DNA of 64,000 bases from Thiohalocapsa sp. PB-PSB1 (GCA_016745215.1 CP050890.1:3472001-3536000); one strand, 5' to 3'; positions 24,063 to 32,504 are shown, counted from the stretch's first letter. The notes: generated from the sequence alone by a model not told the origin. Program-made: numbers and translations.

Positions 24063-26621
24063 TAAAGGAAATGAGGCCCGAGGACGTCGCGTACGTCCTG
24101 GATGGCAATGGTTGGTTTCAACAGCCTGAACGGCTAAAGGAAATGAGGCAGACAGGTTCGATCAGGAAATAAAATTGGCGAAGGGTTTCAACAGCCTGAA
24201 CGGCTAAAGGAAATGAGGCTGTTCAAACACTTGGGTTTTTACCCAGCGTGTGCGTTTCAACAGCCTGAACGGCTAAAGGAAATGAGGCGGCGGGGGTTGG
24301 CCGTGGTGGGCGTACATCATTGTTTCAACAGCCTGAACGGCTAAAGGAAATGAGGCTCGTAGATCCGGCTCAGCCGGAGATATGAAGTAACGTTTCAACA
24401 GCCTGAACGGCTAAAGGAAATGAGGCTTGCCATAGGTGCCGTCTTGCACACGAGATATGAGTTTCAACAGCCTGAACGGCTAAAGGAAATGAGGCCGGTC
24501 AGCCGATCGGGTTTGTGGAGGAGTCCAAGATGTTTCAACAGCCTGAACGGCTAAAGGAAATGAGGCGAAGTCATAGTGCCTCAAGTCCAGAAGTTAAACA
24601 AAGTTTCAACAGCCTGAACGGCTAAAGGAAATGAGGCCACCTGCAAAGACTGGAGCCTCGACGCATGACGTTTCAACAGCCTGAACGGCTAAAGGAAATG
24701 AGGCATGTTACAGGCGCTCAGAACCGCTTTCCCGAAGACGTTTCAACAGCCTGAACGGCTAAAGGAAATGAGGCCGTTCATTGCAACGGGTGCCGTGGCG
24801 GGCATGGAGTTTCAACAGCCTGAACGGCTAAAGGAAATGAGGCTGGCAAGGCCGTGGCGGGCATGGAGTTTCAACGTTTCAACAGCCTGAACGGCTAAAG
24901 GAAATGAGGCTGCAGCTTGAGCTATTTTCCAACTAGCCAAAAGAGTTTCAACAGCCTGAACGGCTAAAGGAAATGAGGCACAAGCGAGGAGATAGCCTTG
25001 TTTTATCGTTTTTGGTTTCAACAGCCTGAACGGCTAAAGGAAATGAGGCGTGTGGAAGGGCAAATCGACCACCTTCTTGAAGTTTCAACAGCCTGAACGG
25101 CTAAAGGAAATGAGGCCCTTGGGCTGCGGGCACTACCTGCAGTACTGGGGCGTTTCAACAGCCTGAACGGCTAAAGGAAATGAGGCGATGGCTGCCGCCA
25201 CTCCAGTGCTGGCCGCGAATAGTTTCAACAGCCTGAACGGCTAAAGGAAATGAGGCAGGCCAAAAACCGGCCAGTGGATCCACACCAGCAAGGTTTCAAC
25301 AGCCTGAACGGCTAAAGGAAATGAGGCATATACGGCGAGGATCAAAGATCTGAGTACTGTCGTTTCAACAGCCTGAACGGCTAAAGGAAATGAGGCATGC
25401 ACCGTATCTAGATAATTTGGTGATGACAAAGTTTCAACAGCCTGAACGGCTAAAGGAAATGAGGCATACGAACGGCTACTGACCGAAAAAGACAATAAAG
25501 TTTCAACAGCCTGAACGGCTAAAGGAAATGAGGCTCAGTATGCATGGGACGACAAAAACTTAGATTTGGTTTCAACAGCCTGAACGGCTAAAGGAAATGA
25601 GGCGAGTTACGCAACTGTCCTATCGCGCAGCAAAAACAAGTTTCAACAGCCTGAACGGCTAAAGGAAATGAGGCGATATTCTGAGTGCCTCCATGTTGTC
25701 GAAGATTGGTTTCAACAGCCTGAACGGCTAAAGGAAATGAGGCCCTACCCCACCCAACATAACTACTGGGTGAGAGTGTTTCAACAGCCTGAACGGCTAA
25801 AGGAAATGAGGCACAAACAGGCATGGGCGCAGGTTATCTATTCTCAGGTTTCAACAGCCTGAACGGCTAAAGGAAATGAGGCCTAGGAACGACATCGAAG
25901 ACGATCAGCTCGGAATGTTTCAACAGCCTGAACGGCTAAAGGAAATGAGGCCCATGGTAGGTAGTTCAATCTGGACAGTCCTGGCTTGGCCCGACTCACA
26001 CAGTTTCCTTGCATCACCGGCTGAACTGTATTCAGCTATATATCAACGCCTTACGCCCTCCGTCTATCCAGGCGCCACACACAGATCTGCAGGAGCAAAA
26101 AGTGCGTGAAGAAGGCCAAATTGAACACCCTAGGCCCATGGCCTGCAGGGCTTTGTCAATATTGACGAGGTTTCAACAGCCTGAACGGCTAAAGGAAATG
26201 AGGCTACACATACTCGCCAAACAGGCCGGAATGGATGAGGTTTCAACAGCCTGAACGGCTAAAGGAAATGAGGCTTACAGTCGAGCAGATCGCAGAAGCG
26301 ATCAAAGTTTCAACAGCCTGAACGGCTAAAGGAAATGAGGCGCCTACCCCAAGGAACATAACCGGTGGGTGAGAGTGTTTCAACAGCCTGAACGGCTAAA
26401 GGAAATGAGGCAGAGCCGCGGCGCTCAAGAAGCTCGGTCTGAAGGTGTTTCAACAGCCTGAACGGCTAAAGGAAATGAGGCTTGCCCGCGCTTACGTGGA
26501 GTGCGCGCTCCTAGACGTTTCAACAGCCTGAACGGCTAAAGGAAATGAGGCGCGAATGGTGAGACTTTCACCGACCTCGACGAAATGTTTCAACAGCCTG
26601 AACGGCTAAAGGAAATGAGGC

Positions 26622-26872
26622 TCTACCCCCAAATTCCCCTTCTACTCCAACAGCTTGGTGGCGGTCTTCGGCGAGATGCCTTGCCAGCCTCATTTCTTGG
26701 GCGCAATATAGCGCTCCAGCCGCCCGTTTGTCAAGCTAACTATCTGAATTTAATCGGGTGGCGAGCCAAAAGTGAGTAATCACTTTATGCTTGATCCCTA
26801 TCCCTTTGTTTTTTCAATCGAATTGTTAAAGAGCTGGACTGGGGCTCGCGTTTTGCCCCGGTTGCCGCCGCT
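26622..26872 (-). promoter_or_regulatory. CRISPR leader 2 with a remnant of the cas2 3' end
   Basis: Shares with leader 1 the blocks CGCCCGTTTGTCAAGCTAAC, TATCTGAAT, GTGAGTAATC, AATCGAATTGTTAAA and GGGGCTCGCGTTTTGCCCCG in the same order. The homology then runs into GCCGCTAAACGATC, which in locus 1 is the last codons and stop of cas2. It stops there, so cas2 itself is deleted. The leader still looks complete. Confidence 0.8.
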
Positions 26873-27002
26873 AAACGATCCGCGGTATGGGCTGGGCGGA
26901 GGTATGAGCCTGTACAAACAATGATATGGGATATCGGACCCGTTGCCGTTGGTGCCTCAGGTCAATTCAACGCTAACCCTAGCACCTTCTGTCGGCGCGG
27001 GC

Positions 27003-27158
27003 GCGGCGGACTTCGTCGCCAGCGGGCTCGGGCTGGGCGCGGTCGCGGCACATCAGGATACATGGTCGGCATGGCGCGGCAAACCAATACCGGCCTTTCG
27101 AGGTTGTCGTCGAAGGTGTCGAGCATCAGGCTGGGCAGTTGCATGCGCTCGGGATGCC
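27003..27158 (-). pseudogene. remnant of a second RT-Cas1 gene (YADD region)
   Basis: On the minus strand this stretch reads LMLDTFDDNLER, then in a shifted frame material matching the reverse transcriptase of locus 1 (NLMLDDLDNDLEQ...RLVRYADDFVVLCRDRAQAEA, residues 521-556 there). At DNA level the blocks GGGCTGGGCGCGGTCGCGGC and TCGAGCATCAGGCTGG correspond to 8440-8560. The catalytic box is destroyed, reading RAMPTMYPDV, and both the Cas6 and Cas1 parts are missing. Only ~150 bp survive, between leader 2 and a RAMP-like ORF, in the same relative order as the intact locus. Confidence 0.75.
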
Positions 27159-27171
27159 GGCCGGTTGGGAC

Positions 27172-27969
27172 TCAATAGCCGCTGACATCGACGTTGTTTC
27201 GTTTCAACAATCGCATAGCGGCCTTCGAGAGCAGATTGAACATCGGCGTTTCCGGGTCGCGTTGGCGGACCTGCTGCATCCACCAGTGCAGAACACGCTG
27301 ACGTGCATCTGGATCTTCGATGTTCAACCAGCTTGTTGCTGCTGGGGCAGTGATCAGGAATTTGCTCAGGGCCTCGGGGTCATCAGGGTCGACCCGATGT
27401 TCCTGCCGGATGCTTTGTAACCAGGTGGCGATGGCGGGCTCCATTGTCGCCGATGGCTCGTCTGTCGCCACGGCACCGACATCGGCATCGAAGCAGACGC
27501 GGGCGCGGTGGGCGTCGCGATAGTCGCTGTAGAGCACGGGCAGGCTCTGGCCTGGCTGTACCGCCCGCAGCGCCTGGCCGCCGTGCTCGTCGTTGTCGTT
27601 GAACCATGCATAGCTTTTTCCTTCCGGCTGGCTAGCCTGCGTCGGCTCGAATGGCGTGCGCACAGGGGCATCGGGGTCGAGTTTGGTCAGATCGCCGAGG
27701 GTGCTGAGAATGGCCAGGGTTTGCCGGTCGATGAGGCTCCTGTCTTCGTAGCGGGCGGGCTTGGCGGTGTCGACGGCCGCCTGCAATGCGGCGGCTTCGG
27801 CGGCATAGGCCGCGGGCAGCGCAGCGGCGGAAACCTGCGATTGCGGACTGTCCGCGGGACGCCAGCAGGTTTGCCAACGCCGGTGCTGGATAAAGGTCTC
27901 GGGAGCATAGGTGATGGTGCAGAAACAAGCTAAACAGGTTTTTGGCTTGGGTGTCGCCTGCCGACTCAT
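27172..27969 (-). CDS. ORF homologous to the C-terminal domain of the large type III RAMP protein; probable remnant
   Basis: 265 residues. Residues ~78-146 (SLIDRQTLAILSTLGDL ... SYAWFNDNDEHGGQALRAV ... SLPVL) align with the end of the protein at 10154-12613 (RLIDRSALQVLCKLGDP ... TFKWFVANDDQPMEMRQAL ... PLPLL). The order of leader, RT fragment and RAMP fragment copies that of locus 1, so this is best read as the 3' end of a decayed paralogue. It continues ~120 residues beyond the locus-1 homologue with a Trp/Arg-rich stretch (RVLHWWMQQVRQRDPETP). The N-terminal ~30 residues (CLACFCTITYAPE) are unrelated and may be a chance start. No RAMP loops remain. Whether it is expressed cannot be told. 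Confidence 0.6.
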   Translation of the reverse strand: MSRQATPKPKTCLACFCTITYAPETFIQHRRWQTCWRPADSPQSQVSAAALPAAYAAEAAALQAAVDTAKPARYEDRSLIDRQTLAILSTLGDLTKLDPDAPVRTPFEPTQASQPEGKSYAWFNDNDEHGGQALRAVQPGQSLPVLYSDYRDAHRARVCFDADVGAVATDEPSATMEPAIATWLQSIRQEHRVDPDDPEALSKFLITAPAATSWLNIEDPDARQRVLHWWMQQVRQRDPETPMFNLLSKAAMRLLKRNNVDVSGY

Positions 27970-28068
27970 TCGTTACCGCTATCGGCGTCGGTATCGGCAT
28001 CGGTCATCCGAACCTGCGAAGCTGAGGGTTTCGCAGCGCGATTCCTAATACTCGCGTAGTCTCGGAGA

Positions 28069-28135
28069 GTGGCAACCAAAGAAACCAAAGAAACCAAAGA
28101 AACCAAAGAAACCAAAGAAACCAGAGAAACCAGAG
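28069..28135 (+). repeat. tandem 9-bp repeat GAAACCAAA upstream of the asparaginase gene
   Basis: Seven or so copies of AAACCAAAG/AAACCAGAG run up to 7 bp from the start codon at 28142. The position overlaps where a ribosome binding site would be (GAGAAACCAGAGAAATCC), so copy number could affect expression. Minus-strand frames through it encode GFFGFFGFF and are artefacts. Confidence 0.8.
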
Positions 28136-28141
28136 AAATCC

Positions 28142-29131
28142 ATGATTCCAAAACGAGCAAATCGCTTGATGGTTGGCCTGATGGCCGCGTTGATGACGGT
28201 GGGCGGCTCCCTGGTCGAGGCGTCTTGGACCGAAACACCAGGTTGCGAAGCAAACGACCGCTTCGTTCTGCTGGCGCACGGCGGGGCAGGGGCCGGCGAT
28301 CTGCCCCTCGACACGCAACAGGCGCAGATCGCGGTCTTGCACCAGGCGCTGCATATGGGGGGCAAGCAATTACAGAGCGGTGCCACGGCCACCGAAACAG
28401 TTGCCCGCGTCATCCAGATGCTGGAGGACTCGCCCTGGTTCAACGCCGGGCGAGGCGCGATTCCCAATCGAGCCGGCTTTGTCGAACTGGACGCCTCCAT
28501 CATGCGCGGTCGCGACAGAAATGCCGGCGCGGTGGCCGCCGTGCGCACCATCAAGAATCCGATTCTGGCCGCCAGGGCAGCCATGGAGCAGAGCGATCAC
28601 CTGATGTTCGTCGATCGCGGGGCGGAGAATTTTGCCCGAACCCAGGGGTTGGAACTGATGTCGCCGGAGTACTTTTTGGTCGATCCCAACAGCGCTCGGC
28701 CAAGCGATAAGAAAACGGGCACCGTGGGCGCGGTGGCGCTGGATCGCTGTGGTCATCTGGCAGCGGGCACCTCCACCGGCGGTTACACCTCCAAGGCACC
28801 CGGCCGGGTCGGCGATTCCCCGATCATCGGGGCCGGCACCTGGGCGGACAATCGAAGCTGTGCCGTATCGGCCACCGGCTGGGGCGAGTTCTTCATCCGC
28901 CAGGGCGCGGCCCGAGACGTTGCCGCTCGGGTCGAATATCTGGGAGAATCCCCGCTCGCCGCCGCTCGCCAGGTGCTGGCCAGTATACGAAAGGCTGGTG
29001 CCACCGGGGGCCTGATCGTGCTCGACCGCCAAGGCCGGGTGGCCTGGCCCTACACCAGCCGGGGCATGCTGCGTGGAATGGTGGACGAAACCGGCGATCG
29101 GCGGGTGGGTGTGATGGAAGAGATGCGATAG
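28142..29131 (+). CDS. isoaspartyl peptidase/L-asparaginase (Ntn-hydrolase), probably exported
   Basis: 329 residues. Residues 1-27 look like a signal peptide (basic start, then LMVGLMAALMTVGGSLVEA). The mature part has LAHGGAGAGD (44-53), the NAGRGA motif (101-106), and the autocatalytic site KKTGTVGAVALD with Thr194 as the expected nucleophile after self-cleavage into two chains. LAAGTSTGGYTSKAPGRVGDSPIIGAG follows with the substrate-binding residues of the family. Such enzymes hydrolyse beta-aspartyl dipeptides and L-asparagine. The length fits the family. It stands alone, with unrelated or broken genes on both sides. Confidence 0.9.
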   Translation: MIPKRANRLMVGLMAALMTVGGSLVEASWTETPGCEANDRFVLLAHGGAGAGDLPLDTQQAQIAVLHQALHMGGKQLQSGATATETVARVIQMLEDSPWFNAGRGAIPNRAGFVELDASIMRGRDRNAGAVAAVRTIKNPILAARAAMEQSDHLMFVDRGAENFARTQGLELMSPEYFLVDPNSARPSDKKTGTVGAVALDRCGHLAAGTSTGGYTSKAPGRVGDSPIIGAGTWADNRSCAVSATGWGEFFIRQGAARDVAARVEYLGESPLAAARQVLASIRKAGATGGLIVLDRQGRVAWPYTSRGMLRGMVDETGDRRVGVMEEMR

Positions 29132-29362
29132 CAGGAACGAGGGTGGTCAGTCTGGATCAGCTCCACTCGACGCCAATGCGCCGCCGGCTCTGCCTGGGCG
29201 AGTCGATCTCGGTGCGCGCCGGGTGCTGCAGCCGTCGCCCGAGGCCGCCCCGAGGCCAACCCGAGCTCACTTTGGTGCAGCGCGTCAGCATCGGCGCCGA
29301 CGCCAACCGCGTTCTGGCGCGGGCCATGGTGCCCCTCAGCCATCGAACCCGAAATTTGAAAC

Positions 29363-29746
29363 ATGCACATCCTGCGCTACCAGCGAGTACATGAAGATGC
29401 CGTGATAACGGCAATCAAAAGCGATCCCGATTGGGATATGTTCAGCAATGAACAATCCAGCGACAATTACAAAAAGAGCTTGCTTAACAGCATCACCTAT
29501 GTTTGCTATCAGGATGACATGTTCTGTGGCTACCTGAGAGCACTTCTGGACGATTGCTTTGCCATCTATATCAGTGAACTTTTTGTGGTTCCTGAATGCA
29601 GGGATAGGGCAGTCGGGAGATCGCTCCTGGCGAAGGTGAACATGGATTACCCGCATTTGAGCGTTTACATATTATCCGATGAGGATGCGTATTATCGAAA
29701 ACTTGGATATGAAATCATTGGCTCGGTATTCAAAATTCATGAATGA
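29363..29746 (+). CDS. GNAT-family N-acetyltransferase
   Basis: 127 residues. The core ISELFVVPECRDRAVGRSLLAKV (72-94) has the ELFV-P strand and the R-x-x-x-G-R/S-L acetyl-CoA pyrophosphate loop of GNAT enzymes. DEDAYYRKLGYEIIGSVF near the C terminus is the usual Y-x-K-x-GY ending. The acceptor substrate cannot be predicted. The gene is more AT-rich than its surroundings and is followed by a hairpin-rich, pseudogene-rich region, so it may be an acquired cassette (inference). Confidence 0.85.
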   Translation: MHILRYQRVHEDAVITAIKSDPDWDMFSNEQSSDNYKKSLLNSITYVCYQDDMFCGYLRALLDDCFAIYISELFVVPECRDRAVGRSLLAKVNMDYPHLSVYILSDEDAYYRKLGYEIIGSVFKIHE

Positions 29747-29820
29747 GCTGTATTCTCTATCGCAGACGTTTGCTGGGTGTTGCCTTTTATGGATGCTGCC
29801 TTGTTGCTCTGGCCGCAAGA

Positions 29821-29877
29821 TCGCCTGATGCGGGCATCGAGCCCGCATCAGGCGAGGCCGGCTGGAAAGCCGGCGCT
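29821..29877. repeat. pair of hairpins (35-nt perfect hairpin, then GCCGGCTGGAAAGCCGGC)
   Basis: TCGCCTGATGCGGGC, a 5-nt loop ATCGA, then GCCCGCATCAGGCGA forms a perfect 15-bp stem at 29821-29855. Immediately after comes the short palindrome GCCGGCTGGAAAGCCGGCGCTCCC, which recurs near 32696-32712 and 49863-49883. This looks like an interspersed palindromic repeat family. It could also act as a transcription terminator-like structure after the GNAT gene, although no T-run follows. Confidence 0.75.
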
Positions 29878-29889
29878 CCCAGTCAAGCG

Positions 29890-30176
29890 CGCTGTTCGAC
29901 GGCTTCGATCGCTTCCTGTTGACCAAGGTCGGCCTGATCGGCGAGCAGCGTCCGAGCGCCGACATCCGCGGGGTTCTGATTTTCTTACACGAAAAAGATG
30001 ATCCCGGCCCGCCGCTGGGAATCACCGACGCCGAATCGCTGTGCACGGCGGTGTATTTGAACCGTTTTCTGCCGGAGCTGCTGGCGCAAGAGCCCGACAA
30101 CCCATTCGTCGTCGTGCTGGCGCCGCTTGTGGTCGAGCGCGATGAGGAACTGCAGGCGCAGGTGCCGCACATTTGA
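29890..30176 (+). pseudogene. fragment of a nuclease/transposase-like family protein
   Basis: The plus frame reads ALFDGFDRFLLTKVGLIGEQ and continues through VLIFLHEKD to NPFVVVLAPLVVERDEELQA before stopping at 30176. It has no start and no N-terminal domain. The segment NPFVVVLAPLVVERDEEL is repeated almost exactly at 32505-32560, where the sequence continues into WLFERFPSLSAEEI. That pattern resembles the C-terminal half of Rpn/DUF2887-like proteins, which expand in such genomes. The family name is tentative. Confidence 0.5.
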
Positions 30177-30190
30177 GCCGCAAGTAGGAT

Positions 30191-30349
30191 ATGGAAAGCA
30201 TCCATCCGGTCGTGGAGCTTTCCCGTGAGGTCTACGCAAAGGGCATCAGCCTCACCAAAAAGGCGATGCCAAAGGTTGAAGCGCGGCTATTGCGCAATCC
30301 TGAACTGCCCAAGAGGGACATCCCGATCCAGCCCGCTTGTGCGGTATGA
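30191..30349 (+). pseudogene. C-terminal fragment of a transposase (ISAzo13-like)
   Basis: 52 residues in frame, with AKGISLTKKAMPKVEARL followed by LRNPELPKRDIPIQP and a stop. This resembles the end of ISAzo13-type transposases (GIKLTKEAM...PGLEKWFVEI). Everything upstream of the last ~50 codons is missing. The identification is from memory of the family pattern and is moderate at best. Confidence 0.45.
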
Positions 30350-30551
30350 ATGAAACCGTCAATCGCCTAAGTCCGTTTCCTTTTGAGTCCGTTGAACACG
30401 CCATCGGTCGAAATCGAGATGTCCTTGGCGTGAGTTGTCGTTCCGGCCATCGTCATATCCCTCTGCGTACTCTACGGTGAGTACGTGTCAAAGCCGGTGT
30501 AAGTGGAGCGCTATGTCGCCCCTTTAACCCTGGATGGGAAGATCGGTTCGG
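30350..30551. other. intergenic, nothing identified
   Basis: About 200 bases between the transposase fragment and the broken minus-strand gene. No credible gene or site seen. Confidence 0.35.
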
Positions 30552-31443
30552 CTATCCTTCTTGCTGTCTCAACAGCTCTTTTAGTCGTCGAAGCTCTTCA
30601 GCGCTCAGTCCGCGCAGCCGCTCCTCTGGCGGCAGCCCGCGCAGCCGCTCCTCGGGCGACATACGCTCCAGGAAGGCTTGTCGTTGGTCATCGGTCATAT
30701 CGTCCATGATGTGCTCGAGGCTCTCGCGCATGAAATCGGCCATGGTGTAGGGCATGTCGGGAATCTCCAGCTTGTAGCGAAGGTAAAGCTCATAAAGCAG
30801 TCGTTCGGCCTCGGGTCGGTACCCCTGATAGTGCCGGGCGCCGTGTCGGACACGCTCGATGTCGGCGCTGAACAGTTCCCAAGGTGCGTTGCGCCGGTGT
30901 TTGGCGATGTTGCCGAGAACGATCAGACGGATATCGTGCAGGCCCCAGCGCAGGTCGAAGACGCCATCGAGCCCGGTCGGGCAGCAGTCTGCCCGGCGGC
31001 ATAGCCCTTTGGGATGACGTGTGGCGACAGCGTAGAGCTGAAAATCGGTCTCGGGGGGGTAACCGCGAGCCGGAAGCATCGGCCGCGTCGCCTTCTGTTG
31101 CCACTGCGGGGGTGGCGTTGAGCTTGCGGTAGTTAACGTAATGGCCGATCAGCTCGTCCAACGCCCAGGCGTCGAGCGCCTCGTGCCGGGACTTGTAGGT
31201 CAGCAGATTGTGCGCGCGCAGTCCCTGCAGGCCGTCCGGCAATTGGATCGAGCGGGTTGGGATTGCGGTCTGCTGTCGTTCGATAATGACCACATCGAGC
31301 AATTGACTGGTCAACGCCAGCTCCTTTTCCAGCTCGACCCGCCAACCGCCGTCGGCAAACAGGTCGGTGAGGCCGATGCCGAATAATCGGTGCCATTGAC
31401 GTCGGTTCTCTGTCATCAGGTCTGTTGCTCGGGCATGTTTCAC
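30552..31443 (-). pseudogene. PD-(D/E)XK-like family protein split by a frameshift at a G7/C7 run
   Basis: Two overlapping minus-strand frames together make one protein. The upstream frame (from 31443) has ELEKELALTSQLLDVVIIER, resembling the E...D-VVI core of PD-(D/E)XK proteins, then LNATPAVATEGDAADASGS. The downstream frame continues YPPETDFQLYAVATRHP and ends with repeated RLRGLPPEERLRGLSAEE. The frames swap at a run of seven C (minus strand) at 31053-31059. One base more or less would join them, giving about 295 residues. Members of this family are common in sulfur bacteria and have no assigned function. The break could be a true mutation, slippage-based switching, or a sequencing error. 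Confidence 0.6.
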
Positions 31444-31535
31444 GGCGGATAACCTTGGCCGTGCGGATTCTCTGTCGTCAACCGACTGGCATAGCGTTTT
31501 TGTCAGTGACCATTTTACATCCGCCGCTCATTGAT

Positions 31536-31680
31536 CTGAAGTTTCCTGATTTCTGAAAATCGCAAGGAGGGCGGTTACTTGGGGGTGGCATATTGACGCT
31601 GGTTTACGCAGGCTTAAGCAAACCCAAACAACAATACCCTTATCTGGCTCGCCACGCACCCAAGAATCAGGAAACTTCAG
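31536..31680. mobile_element. 145-bp MITE with 8-bp target duplication
   Basis: The ends are CTGAAGTTTCCTGATTTCTG and, inverted, CTGAAGTTTCCTGATTCTTG (16 bp perfect). TCATTGAT flanks both sides (31528-31535 and 31681-31688). No coding capacity. The inverted ends and exact flanking duplication make transposition the likely origin. I cannot name the parental IS. Confidence 0.85.
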
Positions 31681-31688
31681 TCATTGAT

Positions 31689-32222
31689 TTGAGTGGTATC
31701 CAAGCTGGGTTCAATTTGCTTGATTCACCGTAGATGCGCAGAGGATGCAGAGAAGAGGAGCCCGGCCTCAGAATACTGTGTACGACCTCGACATTGCGTT
31801 GATCAGGAAGCGCCATGGAACACAGACGACACAATCCATTCAAACAGCACATCCGATAGCAATCACATTATGCTGAGGCCTAACTTTTCCTGGGAACCAT
31901 ATCAACTCCTGAGCCGGTGCTTTCCCAGCAGCGCGAAGTCGCGGCAGGGCTCGTGGGGAATCTTAGGCTTTCCTGTTCTCTCGGGTGTTTTTTGGCATAC
32001 TTGGTGCGTTAGCAGCTCCAGCTGCTATTCATGAATAACCCAAGTGCATCCGCCAACCCTGCTGCCGCGCTTGATCCAACAGTCGGCATACCGCTGGCGG
32101 ATGTCCGAATCCAAAGGAGGGCCAAGATGGCCGATGGTAACTCTACACCCTGCGACTGCCAAAAGCGCCGAATTGCCCAGTGCTCTGTCGAAATCTGCCG
32201 TCTTACTAAAACAAGTGCTTCC
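31689..32222. other. non-coding region, no gene seen
   Basis: About 530 bases with only short open frames on both strands, none with recognisable domains. It lies between a MITE and an interspersed repeat copy, in the degraded stretch that precedes the tRNA gene. Confidence 0.4.
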
Positions 32223-32442
32223 CGGTTTATGGATGCTTAGTCGGTGTCGGGGTCGGTGTCGGGGTCGGTGTCAAGGTCGGAATGAGGGATTGGTATCGAG
32301 CTGGCTGCTTTGATCGATGAGCGGATTCGATTCCGATTCCGATCGCGACCCCGACACCGATGAGGCTTCCCCAGTGCGTTCGATGAAGCAATCCAAGACC
32401 CGGAATCGGTTTGGCATCAAAAATCAGGACATTTCGACAGCC
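32223..32442. repeat. interspersed ~215-bp repeat, copy 1
   Basis: Nearly identical to 52174-52383. It begins GGATGCTTAGTCGGTGTCGG and ends GGACATTTCGACAGCC. Inside, GGTGTCGGGGTC direct repeats and a later GACCCCGACACCGATGAGG form long inverted arms. This copy has two more GTCGGTGTCGGG units than the other copy. No coding sequence is convincing. Confidence 0.8.
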
Positions 32443-32504
32443 GACCTGCTACCAGGTGTCGTAAAGGTCCGCTTGCGGGACAAGCGGTGGGCAAGAGCCC
32501 AACA

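Larger units (their letters stand above)
22696..26621 (-). CRISPR. CRISPR array 2 (40 repeats, one split by an IS)
   Basis: 35-nt repeats with the same sequence as array 1. They lie at 22696, 22767, 22838, 22910, 22978 and 23047 (split by an IS5-type element), then 24115 and onward to 26587 at 67-73-bp spacing. Spacers are mostly 32-37 nt. Trailer-end repeats (22696, 22767) have CAACTGCC where all leader-proximal ones have CAACAGCC. Leader and transcription direction are to the left from 26622. One interval (25952-26169) is 218 bp. Spacers 25744-25777 and 26342-26376 are near-identical variants of one target. Spacer 24844-24875 contains part of its neighbour plus 8 nt of repeat. Confidence 0.97.

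Noticed and set aside
24705..26254. Short frames through array 2 with repeated FQQPERLKEMR or ASFPLAVQAVET
   Set aside because: These peptides are the CRISPR repeat translated on either strand.
26874..27002. Possible remainder of cas2 right of leader 2
   Set aside because: Beyond the last cas2 codons I could not match the sequence to locus 1, so it is left unassigned.
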